A DNA stretch of 5,685 bases from Candidatus Zixiibacteriota bacterium (GCA_030670005.1 DAOVCL010000131.1:1-5685), one strand, 5' to 3'; positions 1-5,309 are shown, counted from the stretch's first letter. The notes: a model not told the origin generated them from the sequence alone. Made by a program: numbers and translations.

Positions 1-13
1 GAGCTCTATCAGC

Positions 14-47
14 ACTGGGGGAAGCCCATTTCAGCCCCAGTTTCTTT
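14..47 (+). terminator. Possible weak terminator hairpin at the left edge
   Basis: ACTGGGG (14-20) can pair with CCCCAGT (35-41), a 7-bp stem with a 14-base loop, followed by the T-rich tract TTTCTTT. It would suit the end of a gene lying left of the window. The loop is long and the T tract is broken by a C, so an intrinsic terminator is only a possibility. Confidence 0.3.
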
Positions 48-266
48 GCATTCCGAAAGCCTTAAGGTAAATTGCAATCCCCCATTGTTAGGTCAAGTTC
101 ATCTGTTCTACACATTTTAGGAAAAATCTTTCCGTTTAAGCTCTTGATCAGGAACGAATTATGACTTGAAGGATGAAATCCTCCCTTTTGAGCCTTTTTG
201 TATGGCAAGGGGATTGCTATGTAACTTTTGCAGACAATTGGATACAGCCAAGATAAAAAGAGTAAT
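48..266. other. Leader region with no supported gene
   Basis: Between the possible hairpin and the first ribosome binding site I see no convincing coding sequence. Open stretches exist in both directions but lack a Shine-Dalgarno and any recognisable family. AGGAT/ATCCT (170-174/178-182) forms a small 5-bp hairpin with a triloop. An extended -10-like TGCTATGTA (215-223) lies about 60 bases before the first gene, with TTTTTG (195-200) at 17-base spacing, but the match is too poor to call a promoter. The operon promoter most likely lies in this interval. Confidence 0.4.
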
Positions 267-273
267 AGGAGGG
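267..273 (+). promoter_or_regulatory. Ribosome binding site deciding the HTH gene start
   Basis: AGGAGGG sits six bases before the ATG at 280. It is the only strong Shine-Dalgarno in this reading frame. It favours a short 56-residue protein over the longer in-frame extension that begins with a TTG at 166. Confidence 0.75.
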
Positions 274-279
274 CTACCA

Positions 280-450
280 ATGCATGATGTGATGACCGCT
301 GCCGAGGCAGCAGATTATCTCCGGCTTCATGTGAAAACCCTCTGTCGTCTAGCAAGAATGGGAAAGGTGCCAGCCTGCAAGGTGGGTAACGAGTGGAGAT
401 TTCTTAAGGAAACCCTGGATCGTTGGCTACGCACCTGGGACGACAGATAA
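280..450 (+). CDS. Small excisionase/MerR-type helix-turn-helix DNA-binding protein
   Basis: This 56-residue protein is essentially one winged helix-turn-helix domain of the excisionase/HTH_17 type. It follows the family layout: an MTAAEAADYL first helix (about residues 5-14), a VKTLCRLARMGKVPA recognition-helix region (about 17-31), then the wing VGNEWRF and the closing helix LDRWL. Such proteins bind DNA as architectural factors in phage excision or as stand-alone regulators such as BldC. The ATG at 280 was chosen for its ribosome binding site six bases upstream; an in-frame ATG at 292 is a weaker alternative. No integrase, phage gene or attachment site is visible nearby. The cyclase gene starts 25 bases downstream on the same strand, so I infer a local regulator of the c-di-GMP operon rather than an excisionase. 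Its target DNA cannot be read from the sequence. Confidence 0.85.
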   Translation: MHDVMTAAEAADYLRLHVKTLCRLARMGKVPACKVGNEWRFLKETLDRWLRTWDDR

Positions 451-475
451 CCATAACAGGCATATACTTACAACA

Positions 476-2128
476 ATGGAAGATATCGGCTCTCAGATAG
501 AACACCTGAGTAAAAAGGTGGAAGATATGGAGAGGATGGTGGAGGGGATTCACCAGATAAGCCTGGAGATGGTGGGAAGCTACAGGGTGAAGCTTACTAT
601 GGAACTCGTTTTTGGTCTCTTGGCCGAGTTTTACGACTGTGAGAGGGGGATTCTTCTCTGGAGAAAAGGGGCTGACTTCATCCCTGCAGGAGCATTGAGG
701 ATAGAAGAGGTAGAGAAGGATGAATGGAGGATAGAGGCAAAGGGGATTTCCTCCTACCTAAAGGATAAAAGGAGGCCACTTTCCCTTTCCAGTTTACCCA
801 CAGCCCTTTTGCCCTTCTCCCAAAAGGGCCTACACATTCTTCTCCCCCTTCAGGGGAAGAGGGGACTCGCCGGAATACTCCTCTTCGGCCTGGGGGGTGA
901 GGCGCTCTTAGAACCCACGGAGGAGAGGATCTTGCAGGTTCTGGCTAATTTCCTCGTTCTTTCTCTGCAGAAGGAGAGGCTTTACATAAAGGCAACTAAC
1001 CTCTCCAGGAAGTTTAAAGCCCAATTGGAAATAGCCACACGAGAGTTTAGAGCTTTAAACAAGGAGTTGAAGAAGAAGATATATAATCTCCACAATCTAT
1101 TCCAGGTGAGCACTAACGTTTACGCCATATTTGACATAAATCATCTCTTCAACTCACTACTTCTTACCATATTAGGCCAAATAGGGGCCAAGAGCGTAAC
1201 CATATTCCTGTCAGCAGGGGATGGAGAGGGGAGGTTGATCCCTAAGTTTTACAAAGGGATCAGGGAGGATGAGATCTCAGATCTGATTTTGAAAAGGGAG
1301 GATAAATTCTCCCGCTTTATGGCACGGAAGGGAGTACCTGTATTGGCTACCCAGATTGATGAATCCCTCCTTAAGGAAAGGGAATTTATCCATTTGAAAA
1401 AACTTGAGCTTGAGCTCTTTTCCCCTCTTCTGGTGTCAGGAGAGCTTATGGGAATAATGGCCTTAGGAGGAAGGGTAAACGGGGAGCCGTATCACCCAGA
1501 GGACCTGGAGATGTTAGCTATCCTTACTAATATGGCTGGGGTAGCTATTGGGAATGTGAAAGAGTATAAAAAAGTGGAGAAACTCTCCTATACCGACGGG
1601 ATGACCGACCTACATAACTATAGGTATTTCTCTAACCGTTTGGAGGAGGAGATAATTAGAGCAAAGAGGTATGATCACACCTTATCCCTGATAATCCTGG
1701 ATATTGACCACTTCAAGAATTATAACGATAGCTTAGGCCATCAACAGGGTGATGTGGCCTTGAAGGAACTCTCTGAGATATTAAGGAAATCTGTGCGAAA
1801 AATCGATATAGTCTCCAGATATGGGGGGGAGGAGTTCTGTGTGATAATGCCTGAGGTGAAGAGTTCAGGCTGTAAGAAGTTTATGGAGAGGCTGAGGAAG
1901 AAGGTGGAAGATCACCATTTCAAGGGAGAGGAGGTTCAACCGAAGGGAAAGATCACCGTAAGCTTGGGTGGAGCTACTTTCCCCCAGGATGCAGCCACTA
2001 TGGATGAGTTCATCTACAAAGCAGATTTCTGCCTCTATGAGGCCAAGAGAGGAGGTCGCAACTGCTCGGTTAGCTATGGAGAGCTGCACTCGCCTCGAGA
2101 GGTCGTGCCCGCTCTCTTCGGGGGTTGA
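476..2128 (+). CDS. Diguanylate cyclase with two GAF-type sensor domains (GGDEF)
   Basis: This 550-residue cytosolic protein should condense two GTP into cyclic di-GMP. Order: a short N-terminal helix (1-30); a divergent GAF-like domain (about 35-165); a charged coiled-coil linker (about 165-205); a clearer GAF domain (about 205-362); a GGDEF domain (about 368-535). In the GGDEF domain D409 (in DIDHFK), N417, D426 and the active loop GGEEF (450-454) match the metal and guanine positions of PleD. RKID (441-444), five residues before the loop, is the RxxD product-inhibition site. The catalytic core looks intact. There is no membrane segment or signal peptide, so the GAF domains must sense an internal ligand, redox state or partner, none of which can be identified here. 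The ATG at 476 lacks a clear Shine-Dalgarno. An in-frame ATG at 527 has AAGGTGG five bases upstream and could be the true start. The phosphodiesterase gene begins one base after the stop. Confidence 0.93.
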   Translation: MEDIGSQIEHLSKKVEDMERMVEGIHQISLEMVGSYRVKLTMELVFGLLAEFYDCERGILLWRKGADFIPAGALRIEEVEKDEWRIEAKGISSYLKDKRRPLSLSSLPTALLPFSQKGLHILLPLQGKRGLAGILLFGLGGEALLEPTEERILQVLANFLVLSLQKERLYIKATNLSRKFKAQLEIATREFRALNKELKKKIYNLHNLFQVSTNVYAIFDINHLFNSLLLTILGQIGAKSVTIFLSAGDGEGRLIPKFYKGIREDEISDLILKREDKFSRFMARKGVPVLATQIDESLLKEREFIHLKKLELELFSPLLVSGELMGIMALGGRVNGEPYHPEDLEMLAILTNMAGVAIGNVKEYKKVEKLSYTDGMTDLHNYRYFSNRLEEEIIRAKRYDHTLSLIILDIDHFKNYNDSLGHQQGDVALKELSEILRKSVRKIDIVSRYGGEEFCVIMPEVKSSGCKKFMERLRKKVEDHHFKGEEVQPKGKITVSLGGATFPQDAATMDEFIYKADFCLYEAKRGGRNCSVSYGELHSPREVVPALFGG

Positions 2129-2129
2129 G

Positions 2130-3356
2130 ATGGAAGGGAATAGGCCAATGGGGATTTTCCCGGGGAATGGAAATTTGTTAGAGCTAAACCGGGAGTTGAA
2201 GAGGAGGGTCTTTGACCTGAATAGCATATATGATCTCTCCAGCCAACTACAGAAGGCAGAGGATATGGAAAGGTTGGTCAATATCTTTCTGCTCACCTTG
2301 GTGGGCAAGACAGGCTGTATCTCGGCCTCCCTCCTTTTGCCGGATGAGAGGGGGAGCTTCCGAGTCAAGTATGGCAAGGGAGTGGATTGGGAAAAAGCGG
2401 CAAAGCTGAGGGTTACAGAGGGAACCCCCCTTTGGGAGGAGCTAAGGAGAGAGGGTTACCTTTTCATCGAGAAGGCTTCTGACAAGGCGGAGAGAGATGT
2501 TCAAGAGATAATCAGGGCTACAGGGGCCAAGCTTATTTTCCTCATTCCTTTCCGGGATGGGCAAAAGGCCTGTTTAACCTTAGGGGAGAAGCTTGGCCAG
2601 AGCCAAATCCAGGAAAAGGATCTGCAGGTAATCTCTATCCTTTCCTATCAGATGTCTGCTGCCTTGGAGAGCCTGATCCTGTTCGGGGAACTGAAGGATA
2701 TGTATACCAGCGCGGTGATGGCCCTTATCGCCGCCGTAGAGGCCAGAGACCCATATACCAAGGGGCATGCAGAGAGGACAAGCCGCTGGGCGGTGAAGAT
2801 TGGCAGGGAGTTAGGATTTAGGGGTGAAGAGCTGGAGAGGTTTGGCTTCAATGTCCTTCTCCACGACATTGGAAAGATCGGTTTAAAGGAGAATATAATC
2901 TGGAACCATCCTGGTAATCCCCTCACCCCCCTCCAGTGGGAGGAGGTGAGGCTTCACCCCCAGGTGGGGGCTAAGATCCTCCAGGAGGCGAGATTTCTGG
3001 ATGAGGCGGTGGAGCTGGCACTCCATCATCACGAAAGGTTCGACGGAAAGGGCTATCCGGATGGGCTCAAAGGGGAGGAGATCCCCCTCAAGGTGAGGAT
3101 ATTGAGCGTGGCCGACTCCTATGATGCGATGATAATTGACCGGCCATACCGGAAGGCCCTCTCCCCAGAGGAGGCGATAGAGGAGCTGAGGGTAGGGAGG
3201 GGGAACCAATTTGACCCCCAGGTGGTGGATGCCTTTCTTCGGGTTTTGAGGAAGGACCGGCTTTCCCAGGTCATTACGGATTTGCAGAAATTCACCACAG
3301 ATAACCAGGGAGAAGTGGCAAAGCCCCAGCCAAACAACACCCACGGATTAGGATGA
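2130..3356 (+). CDS. GAF and HD-GYP cyclic-di-GMP phosphodiesterase
   Basis: This 408-residue cytosolic protein is predicted to hydrolyse cyclic di-GMP. A helical segment (about 15-35) leads into a GAF domain (about 35-185) and then a complete HD-GYP domain (about 190-375). Visible motifs are GHAERTS (H213), HDIGK (H245, D246, K249), H276 in LHPQVG, the H300-H301 pair in HHHERFDG, GYP at 308-310, D329 in ADSYDAM, and RPYRK. These are the metal-binding and signature residues of active HD-GYP enzymes; the usual GTQFDP reads GNQFDP. The frame is open back to 1968 inside the cyclase gene, but I start at ATG 2130, one base after the cyclase stop, which implies translational coupling. ATG 2148, preceded by GAAGGGA at eight bases, is an alternative. 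The last 22 residues (from 3288) are low-complexity and are encoded by DNA resembling the repeats that follow, so they are probably a recent extension. Confidence 0.92.
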   Translation: MEGNRPMGIFPGNGNLLELNRELKRRVFDLNSIYDLSSQLQKAEDMERLVNIFLLTLVGKTGCISASLLLPDERGSFRVKYGKGVDWEKAAKLRVTEGTPLWEELRREGYLFIEKASDKAERDVQEIIRATGAKLIFLIPFRDGQKACLTLGEKLGQSQIQEKDLQVISILSYQMSAALESLILFGELKDMYTSAVMALIAAVEARDPYTKGHAERTSRWAVKIGRELGFRGEELERFGFNVLLHDIGKIGLKENIIWNHPGNPLTPLQWEEVRLHPQVGAKILQEARFLDEAVELALHHHERFDGKGYPDGLKGEEIPLKVRILSVADSYDAMIIDRPYRKALSPEEAIEELRVGRGNQFDPQVVDAFLRVLRKDRLSQVITDLQKFTTDNQGEVAKPQPNNTHGLG

Positions 3357-3383
3357 AAAGACGAAAGCCGAGAGGCGGAAAAT

Positions 3384-3425
3384 GGGAATTGGAAAATAAG
3401 AAAATGGGAATGGCGAATACCGAAT
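3384..3425. repeat. Degenerate 7-base tandem repeat (NNNGAAT type)
   Basis: Six consecutive 7-mers can be laid out from 3384: GGGAATT, then GGAAAAT, AAGAAAA, TGGGAAT, GGCGAAT and ACCGAAT. The last three share GAAT at positions 4-7 and the earlier ones are degraded versions. The strict 7-base register is the evidence; the units themselves are only partly alike. Confidence 0.65.
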
Positions 3426-3428
3426 ACC

Positions 3429-3448
3429 ACCACGAATGACCACGGAAT
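3429..3448. repeat. Ten-base repeat pair (ACCACGRAT type)
   Basis: ACCACGAATG is followed directly by ACCACGGAAT, two copies in a 10-base register. The reverse complement of the same family reappears at 3878-3897, and related CCACAG/CACGGATTA words occur at 3291-3300, 3338-3350 and 3547-3569. Confidence 0.6.
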
Positions 3449-3483
3449 TAAACGGAAAAAGAAGGAACACAAATGGGAGGGAC

Positions 3484-3544
3484 GTTCGTCGTAGATCGTT
3501 GCTCGTAAAGCTGATAGCTGAATGCTGACCGCTGAAAGCTGAAT
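3484..3544. repeat. Two adjoining 7-base tandem repeat tracts
   Basis: From 3484 three 7-mers GTTCGTC, GTAGATC and GTTGCTC run in register, each beginning GT and ending C. After five bases (GTAAA) comes a cleaner tract at 3510-3544: five perfect-register GCTGANN units whose last two bases are TA, AT, CC, AA and AT. The five fixed bases are invariant in all copies, so this is a real tandem structure. It resembles in period the heptanucleotide repeats known from cyanobacteria and other bacteria; no function can be read from it. Confidence 0.8.
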
Positions 3545-3546
3545 AG

Positions 3547-3569
3547 TCACCACAGAATCACTCAGAGAG
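3547..3569. repeat. 10-11-base repeat pair (TCACCACAGAA type)
   Basis: TCACCACAGAA is followed by TCACTCAGAGA. TCAC recurs at 11 bases and CAGA at 10 bases, so the pair is slightly degraded. It belongs with the CCAC-rich family at 3429-3448 and 3878-3897. Confidence 0.5.
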
Positions 3570-3602
3570 TAGTTCTCTTTCTATTTTCCAATTTCAGTTT
3601 TT

Positions 3603-3724
3603 CTACCCGGCTTTCCCGACCCGTCATGGTCGGGACGGGTAGTCGAGGGTTGATAGGGCTTTAGCCCGTTCATTGGACTCAAATCCACGGGCCTCAAAGG
3701 CCCTTAACCCGCACTAAAGTGCGG
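3603..3724. repeat. Array of four consecutive hairpins (REP-like)
   Basis: Hairpin 1 pairs CTACCCG (3603-3609) with CGGGTAG (3636-3642) outside and CCCGACC (3615-3621) with GGTCGGG (3628-3634) inside. A competing fold pairs ACCCGTC (3619-3625) with GACGGGT (3634-3640). Hairpin 2 is GGGCT/AGCCC (3656-3660/3663-3667). Hairpin 3 is GGGCCT/AGGCCC (3689-3694/3698-3703). Hairpin 4 is CCGCACT/AGTGCGG (3709-3715/3718-3724). Hairpins 2-4 share a similar A/T centre (CTTTAG, CTCAAAG, CTAAAG). None is followed by a T run, so these are not simple intrinsic terminators. A REP/BIME-like intergenic array or a structured transcript is possible. Confidence 0.75.
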
Positions 3725-3853
3725 TAGAAGCCCCTACTGCCACCAAACCAGAAAAGGGATGTGGCCTGAAAACTTTGTCGTAAACAAGTTCTTGCAAAAT
3801 TGACGAGAACAATAAAGCAGGGATCAGGAATAGCAAGCATAAATCTCATTTTT

Positions 3854-3874
3854 AATTCTCAATTCATAATTATT
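3854..3874. repeat. AT-rich 7-base repeat (AATTNNN, three units)
   Basis: AATTCTC, AATTCAT and AATTATT follow each other in a 7-base register. This is a third, AT-rich flavour of the heptad repeats in the same spacer. It incidentally contains the -10-like CATAAT (3865-3870), but there is no -35 at a suitable distance. Confidence 0.6.
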
Positions 3875-3877
3875 TTC

Positions 3878-3897
3878 TTCCGTGAGATTCCGTGGTG
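3878..3897. repeat. Ten-base repeat pair, inverted copy of the CCACGGAAT family
   Basis: TTCCGTGAGA is followed by TTCCGTGGTG, with TTCCGTG repeated at exactly 10 bases. Read on the other strand it is CACCACGGAA then TCTCACGGAA, the same family as 3429-3448 in opposite orientation. Confidence 0.6.
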
Positions 3898-3907
3898 AAC
3901 CCTTACG

Positions 3908-3921
3908 CTGATTTAAATCAG
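3908..3921. repeat. Perfect 14-base palindrome just upstream of the GGDEF gene
   Basis: CTGATTTAAATCAG is a perfect palindrome that abuts the ribosome binding site of the next gene. Its position would suit an operator or an RNA hairpin masking the Shine-Dalgarno. Because the spacer is full of repeat debris, it may equally be another repeat remnant. Confidence 0.55.
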
Positions 3922-3952
3922 GGAGGAGGAGTTGTCCAAAAGAGGCAAGGAG
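3921..3952 (+). promoter_or_regulatory. Two ribosome binding sites giving alternative starts
   Basis: GGGAGGAGGAG (3921-3931) lies directly before a TTG at 3932. AAGGAG (3947-3952) lies six bases before an in-frame ATG at 3959. Either could start the downstream protein, giving 357 or 348 residues with no change to any domain. Confidence 0.65.
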
Positions 3953-5005
3953 AATGTAATGGATCTTCTGCAGGACCTTGATTATGAGATGGATGAGGTG
4001 AAGGAGATCCTCTCTCAGAGGAGGACTGAGAGATTGGAGGAGAATGGCTCCAAACTGGCTATGCTGCTCGACATCAGCAAGGCCATCAATTCCATTCTTC
4101 ACTTAGACGAGCTGTTGAAGATGGTTATGGATATGGTTATTAAGGTGACCAGGGCGGAGAGGGGATTTTTGCTGCTTATTGATGAGCAAGGCCAGCTTCA
4201 GGTGGAGACTGCCTACAATCTGGAGGGGGAGAAACTGAAAAGGGATGATTTCAAGGTGAGCAGGAGCATAATAGATGAGGTAGTGAAGAAGAGTAAGTCA
4301 ATCTGGGTAACAGATGTGGGGAGGGATGGAGCCTTGCAGGACAGGTCGAGCATTCTGGAATTGGATCTGAAGTCGGTAATGTGTGTCCCCTTAAAGGTTA
4401 AAGGGAGGCTCATCGGAGTTATCTATGTGGATAGTCAATCGATTAGCGAAAGCTTTTCGCAGGAAGACCTTGTCCTCTTTGAGACTTTAGCCAATCATGC
4501 CTCTATCTCCATTCAAAATGCCAAACTGTATTGGATGGCCATTACCGACTCTATGACCGGACTCTATAACCACTCCTACTTCCATCGCCGGCTTGAGGAG
4601 GAGTTGAAAAGGGCGAAGAGATACAGATCCTGCCTCTCCCTGATAATGGTGGATATAGATGGCCTGAAGAGGGTTAATGATAGCTTTGGCCACCTGGAGG
4701 GTGATCGAGTCTTAACCGGTGTGGCCTCTATTCTGAAGGATAATATGAGGGCTGTGGATGTGATCTGTAGATACGGTGGAGACGAGTTTATGATCATACT
4801 TCCTAACACACCTGGGGAGAAGGCCCAAAAGCTATGTCAGAGGATAGAGGAAAGGATAAAGGAGAAGTTGACCAGGAATGATGGAAAGGTAATAACTGTA
4901 AGCTGGGGGATCTCCTCTTATTCTGCCCTCTGCTCCAACAAAATAGAACTGATAGACAGAGCAGATGGGGAGATGTATAGGATGAAGAGGGAGAAGGGAA
5001 GGTGA
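3932..5005 (+). CDS. GAF-GGDEF diguanylate cyclase
   Basis: This 357-residue soluble protein is a second predicted c-di-GMP synthase. A charged helical N-terminus (about 1-40) leads into a GAF domain (about 42-198), then a GGDEF domain (about 203-355). GAF signatures include the ERGFLLL strand, SRSIIDEV, the SVMCVPL strand, GVIYVDS and a C-terminal helix ending QNAKLY. In the GGDEF domain D241, N249 and D258 occupy the metal and guanine positions, GGDEF itself is at 282-286, and RAVD (273-276) is the RxxD inhibitory site, so it should be active and feedback-controlled. The usual DxDxFK reads DIDGLK, a mild deviation. I take the TTG at 3932 for its strong Shine-Dalgarno; the ATG at 3959 is nearly as good. 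Its GGDEF domain resembles that of the upstream cyclase (shared YF..RLEEE, RAKRY and LSLI words), so the two are probably paralogues. A 575-base gap separates it from the operon, so it may have its own promoter. Confidence 0.93.
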   Translation: MSKRGKENVMDLLQDLDYEMDEVKEILSQRRTERLEENGSKLAMLLDISKAINSILHLDELLKMVMDMVIKVTRAERGFLLLIDEQGQLQVETAYNLEGEKLKRDDFKVSRSIIDEVVKKSKSIWVTDVGRDGALQDRSSILELDLKSVMCVPLKVKGRLIGVIYVDSQSISESFSQEDLVLFETLANHASISIQNAKLYWMAITDSMTGLYNHSYFHRRLEEELKRAKRYRSCLSLIMVDIDGLKRVNDSFGHLEGDRVLTGVASILKDNMRAVDVICRYGGDEFMIILPNTPGEKAQKLCQRIEERIKEKLTRNDGKVITVSWGISSYSALCSNKIELIDRADGEMYRMKREKGR

Positions 5006-5014
5006 CCGTGGTAT

Positions 5015-5040
5015 GGGGTCAGCCCTTGACATTTGACAAA
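5015..5040 (+). repeat. Left terminal inverted repeat
   Basis: This is the 26-base repeat starting GGGGTCAGCCCTTGAC and ending TTTGACAAA. It is the exact reverse complement of 5284-5309. GTCA (5018-5021) and TGAC (5027-5030) inside it can form a 4-bp hairpin. Confidence 0.95.
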
Positions 5041-5061
5041 AGCCTCTGGAGGTTCATTTAA

Positions 5062-5305
5062 AACCTGGAATCTAATTATGAGCAATTCAAAGGTTGCTTA
5101 AAAGAGGCCCAGGAGAAATACGGTTGTCTGCTCTATTGTTATCTGTTTATGAGCAATCATTATCACCTGGCAGATAGGTCAGTTTTGTGGCGATATTAGC
5201 TATTCAGTTGTAACCTCAGAGATTTGCACAACAGATAGCGAAAGATACGAATTTAAAGAGGAAATAGAGGATATCACCCAGAATTTGTCAAATGTCAAGG
5301 GCTGA
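5062..5305 (+). pseudogene. REP-associated tyrosine transposase (Y1/HUH) remnant
   Basis: Two fragments in different frames remain. The first (5062-5196) encodes a helix with KEAQEKYGC followed by YLFMSNHYHL, the second-strand/HUH metal-binding motif (HxH) of Transposase_17 proteins, and then runs into a stop at 5197-5199. The second, one frame over (about 5165-5305), encodes IGQFCGDISYS and a charged FKEEIEDI helix ending SNVKG at a TGA (5303-5305). This fits the C-terminal helix-turn-helix region of these transposases. The N-terminus, its start codon and the middle with the catalytic tyrosine are missing; the internal deletion joint is near 5167-5176. Full-length relatives are roughly 200-320 residues. 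The C-terminal residues and stop are encoded by the right inverted repeat. It cannot make an active transposase. Confidence 0.82.
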
Positions 5306-5309
5306 CCCC
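5284..5309 (-). repeat. Right terminal inverted repeat
   Basis: This is the exact 26-base reverse complement of 5015-5040. It supplies a TGA to the transposase remnant on the + strand (5303-5305) and a TGA to the transporter gene on the - strand (5295-5297). Confidence 0.95.

Larger units (their letters stand above)
3357..3931. other. 575-base intergenic mosaic of short repeats and hairpins
   Basis: I see no gene here. The interval is built of consecutive small repeat patches: 7-base-period tracts (3384-3425, 3484-3544, 3854-3874), 10-11-base-period tracts (3429-3448, 3547-3569, 3878-3897), an array of four hairpins (3603-3724) and a 14-base perfect palindrome (3908-3921). The remaining segment 3728-3850 shows no clear repeat, and its TTGACG (3800-3805) has no matching -10. 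Some promoter for the downstream GGDEF gene must exist here unless it is read through from the operon, but I cannot place it. Confidence 0.7.
5015..5309. mobile_element. Decayed 295-bp element with 26-bp terminal inverted repeats (RAYT/IS200-like derived)
   Basis: The ends are perfect 26-base inverted repeats (5015-5040 and 5284-5309) beginning GGGGTCAGCCC. Between them are pieces of a REP-associated tyrosine transposase, including the HUH-type motif. The element is far too short to encode a working transposase, so it is a non-autonomous, MITE-like internal deletion product that an intact relative elsewhere in the genome might have mobilised. It begins ten bases after the GGDEF stop codon and ends inside the coding end of the convergent transporter gene. 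No target duplication is evident, which fits single-strand HUH transposition. Confidence 0.85.

Noticed and set aside
1..120. Open frames on the + strand at the left edge that could be the tail of an upstream gene (ending at 62, 70 or 120)
   Set aside because: Three frames are open over a short stretch and none shows a recognisable protein end, so no choice can be supported.
166..279. N-terminal extension of the HTH gene from a TTG
   Set aside because: The extension has no Shine-Dalgarno and no domain, while ATG 280 has a strong one and begins exactly at the domain.
62..355. 97-codon open frame on the - strand
   Set aside because: It overlaps the HTH gene antisense, has no family resemblance and no ribosome binding site.
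1968..2129. Upstream extension of the phosphodiesterase frame inside the cyclase gene
   Set aside because: It overlaps conserved GGDEF codons in another frame and encodes an unlikely Ser/Met-rich stretch. ATG 2130 sits right at the cyclase stop.
3510..3544. GCTGANN repeats considered as a CRISPR array
   Set aside because: The units are 7 bases with no spacers and no cas genes nearby.
2883..3553. Long - strand open frames opposite the phosphodiesterase and spacer
   Set aside because: They are antisense shadows of the HD-GYP gene, with no motif; the part over the spacer merely translates repeats.
3793..3830. TTGACG (3800-3805) as a -35 promoter element
   Set aside because: Nothing resembling TATAAT lies 15-19 bases downstream.
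3603..3931. A c-di-GMP (GEMM) riboswitch in front of the second cyclase
   Set aside because: I could not find the conserved GEMM junction and loop sequences here or in 1-279.
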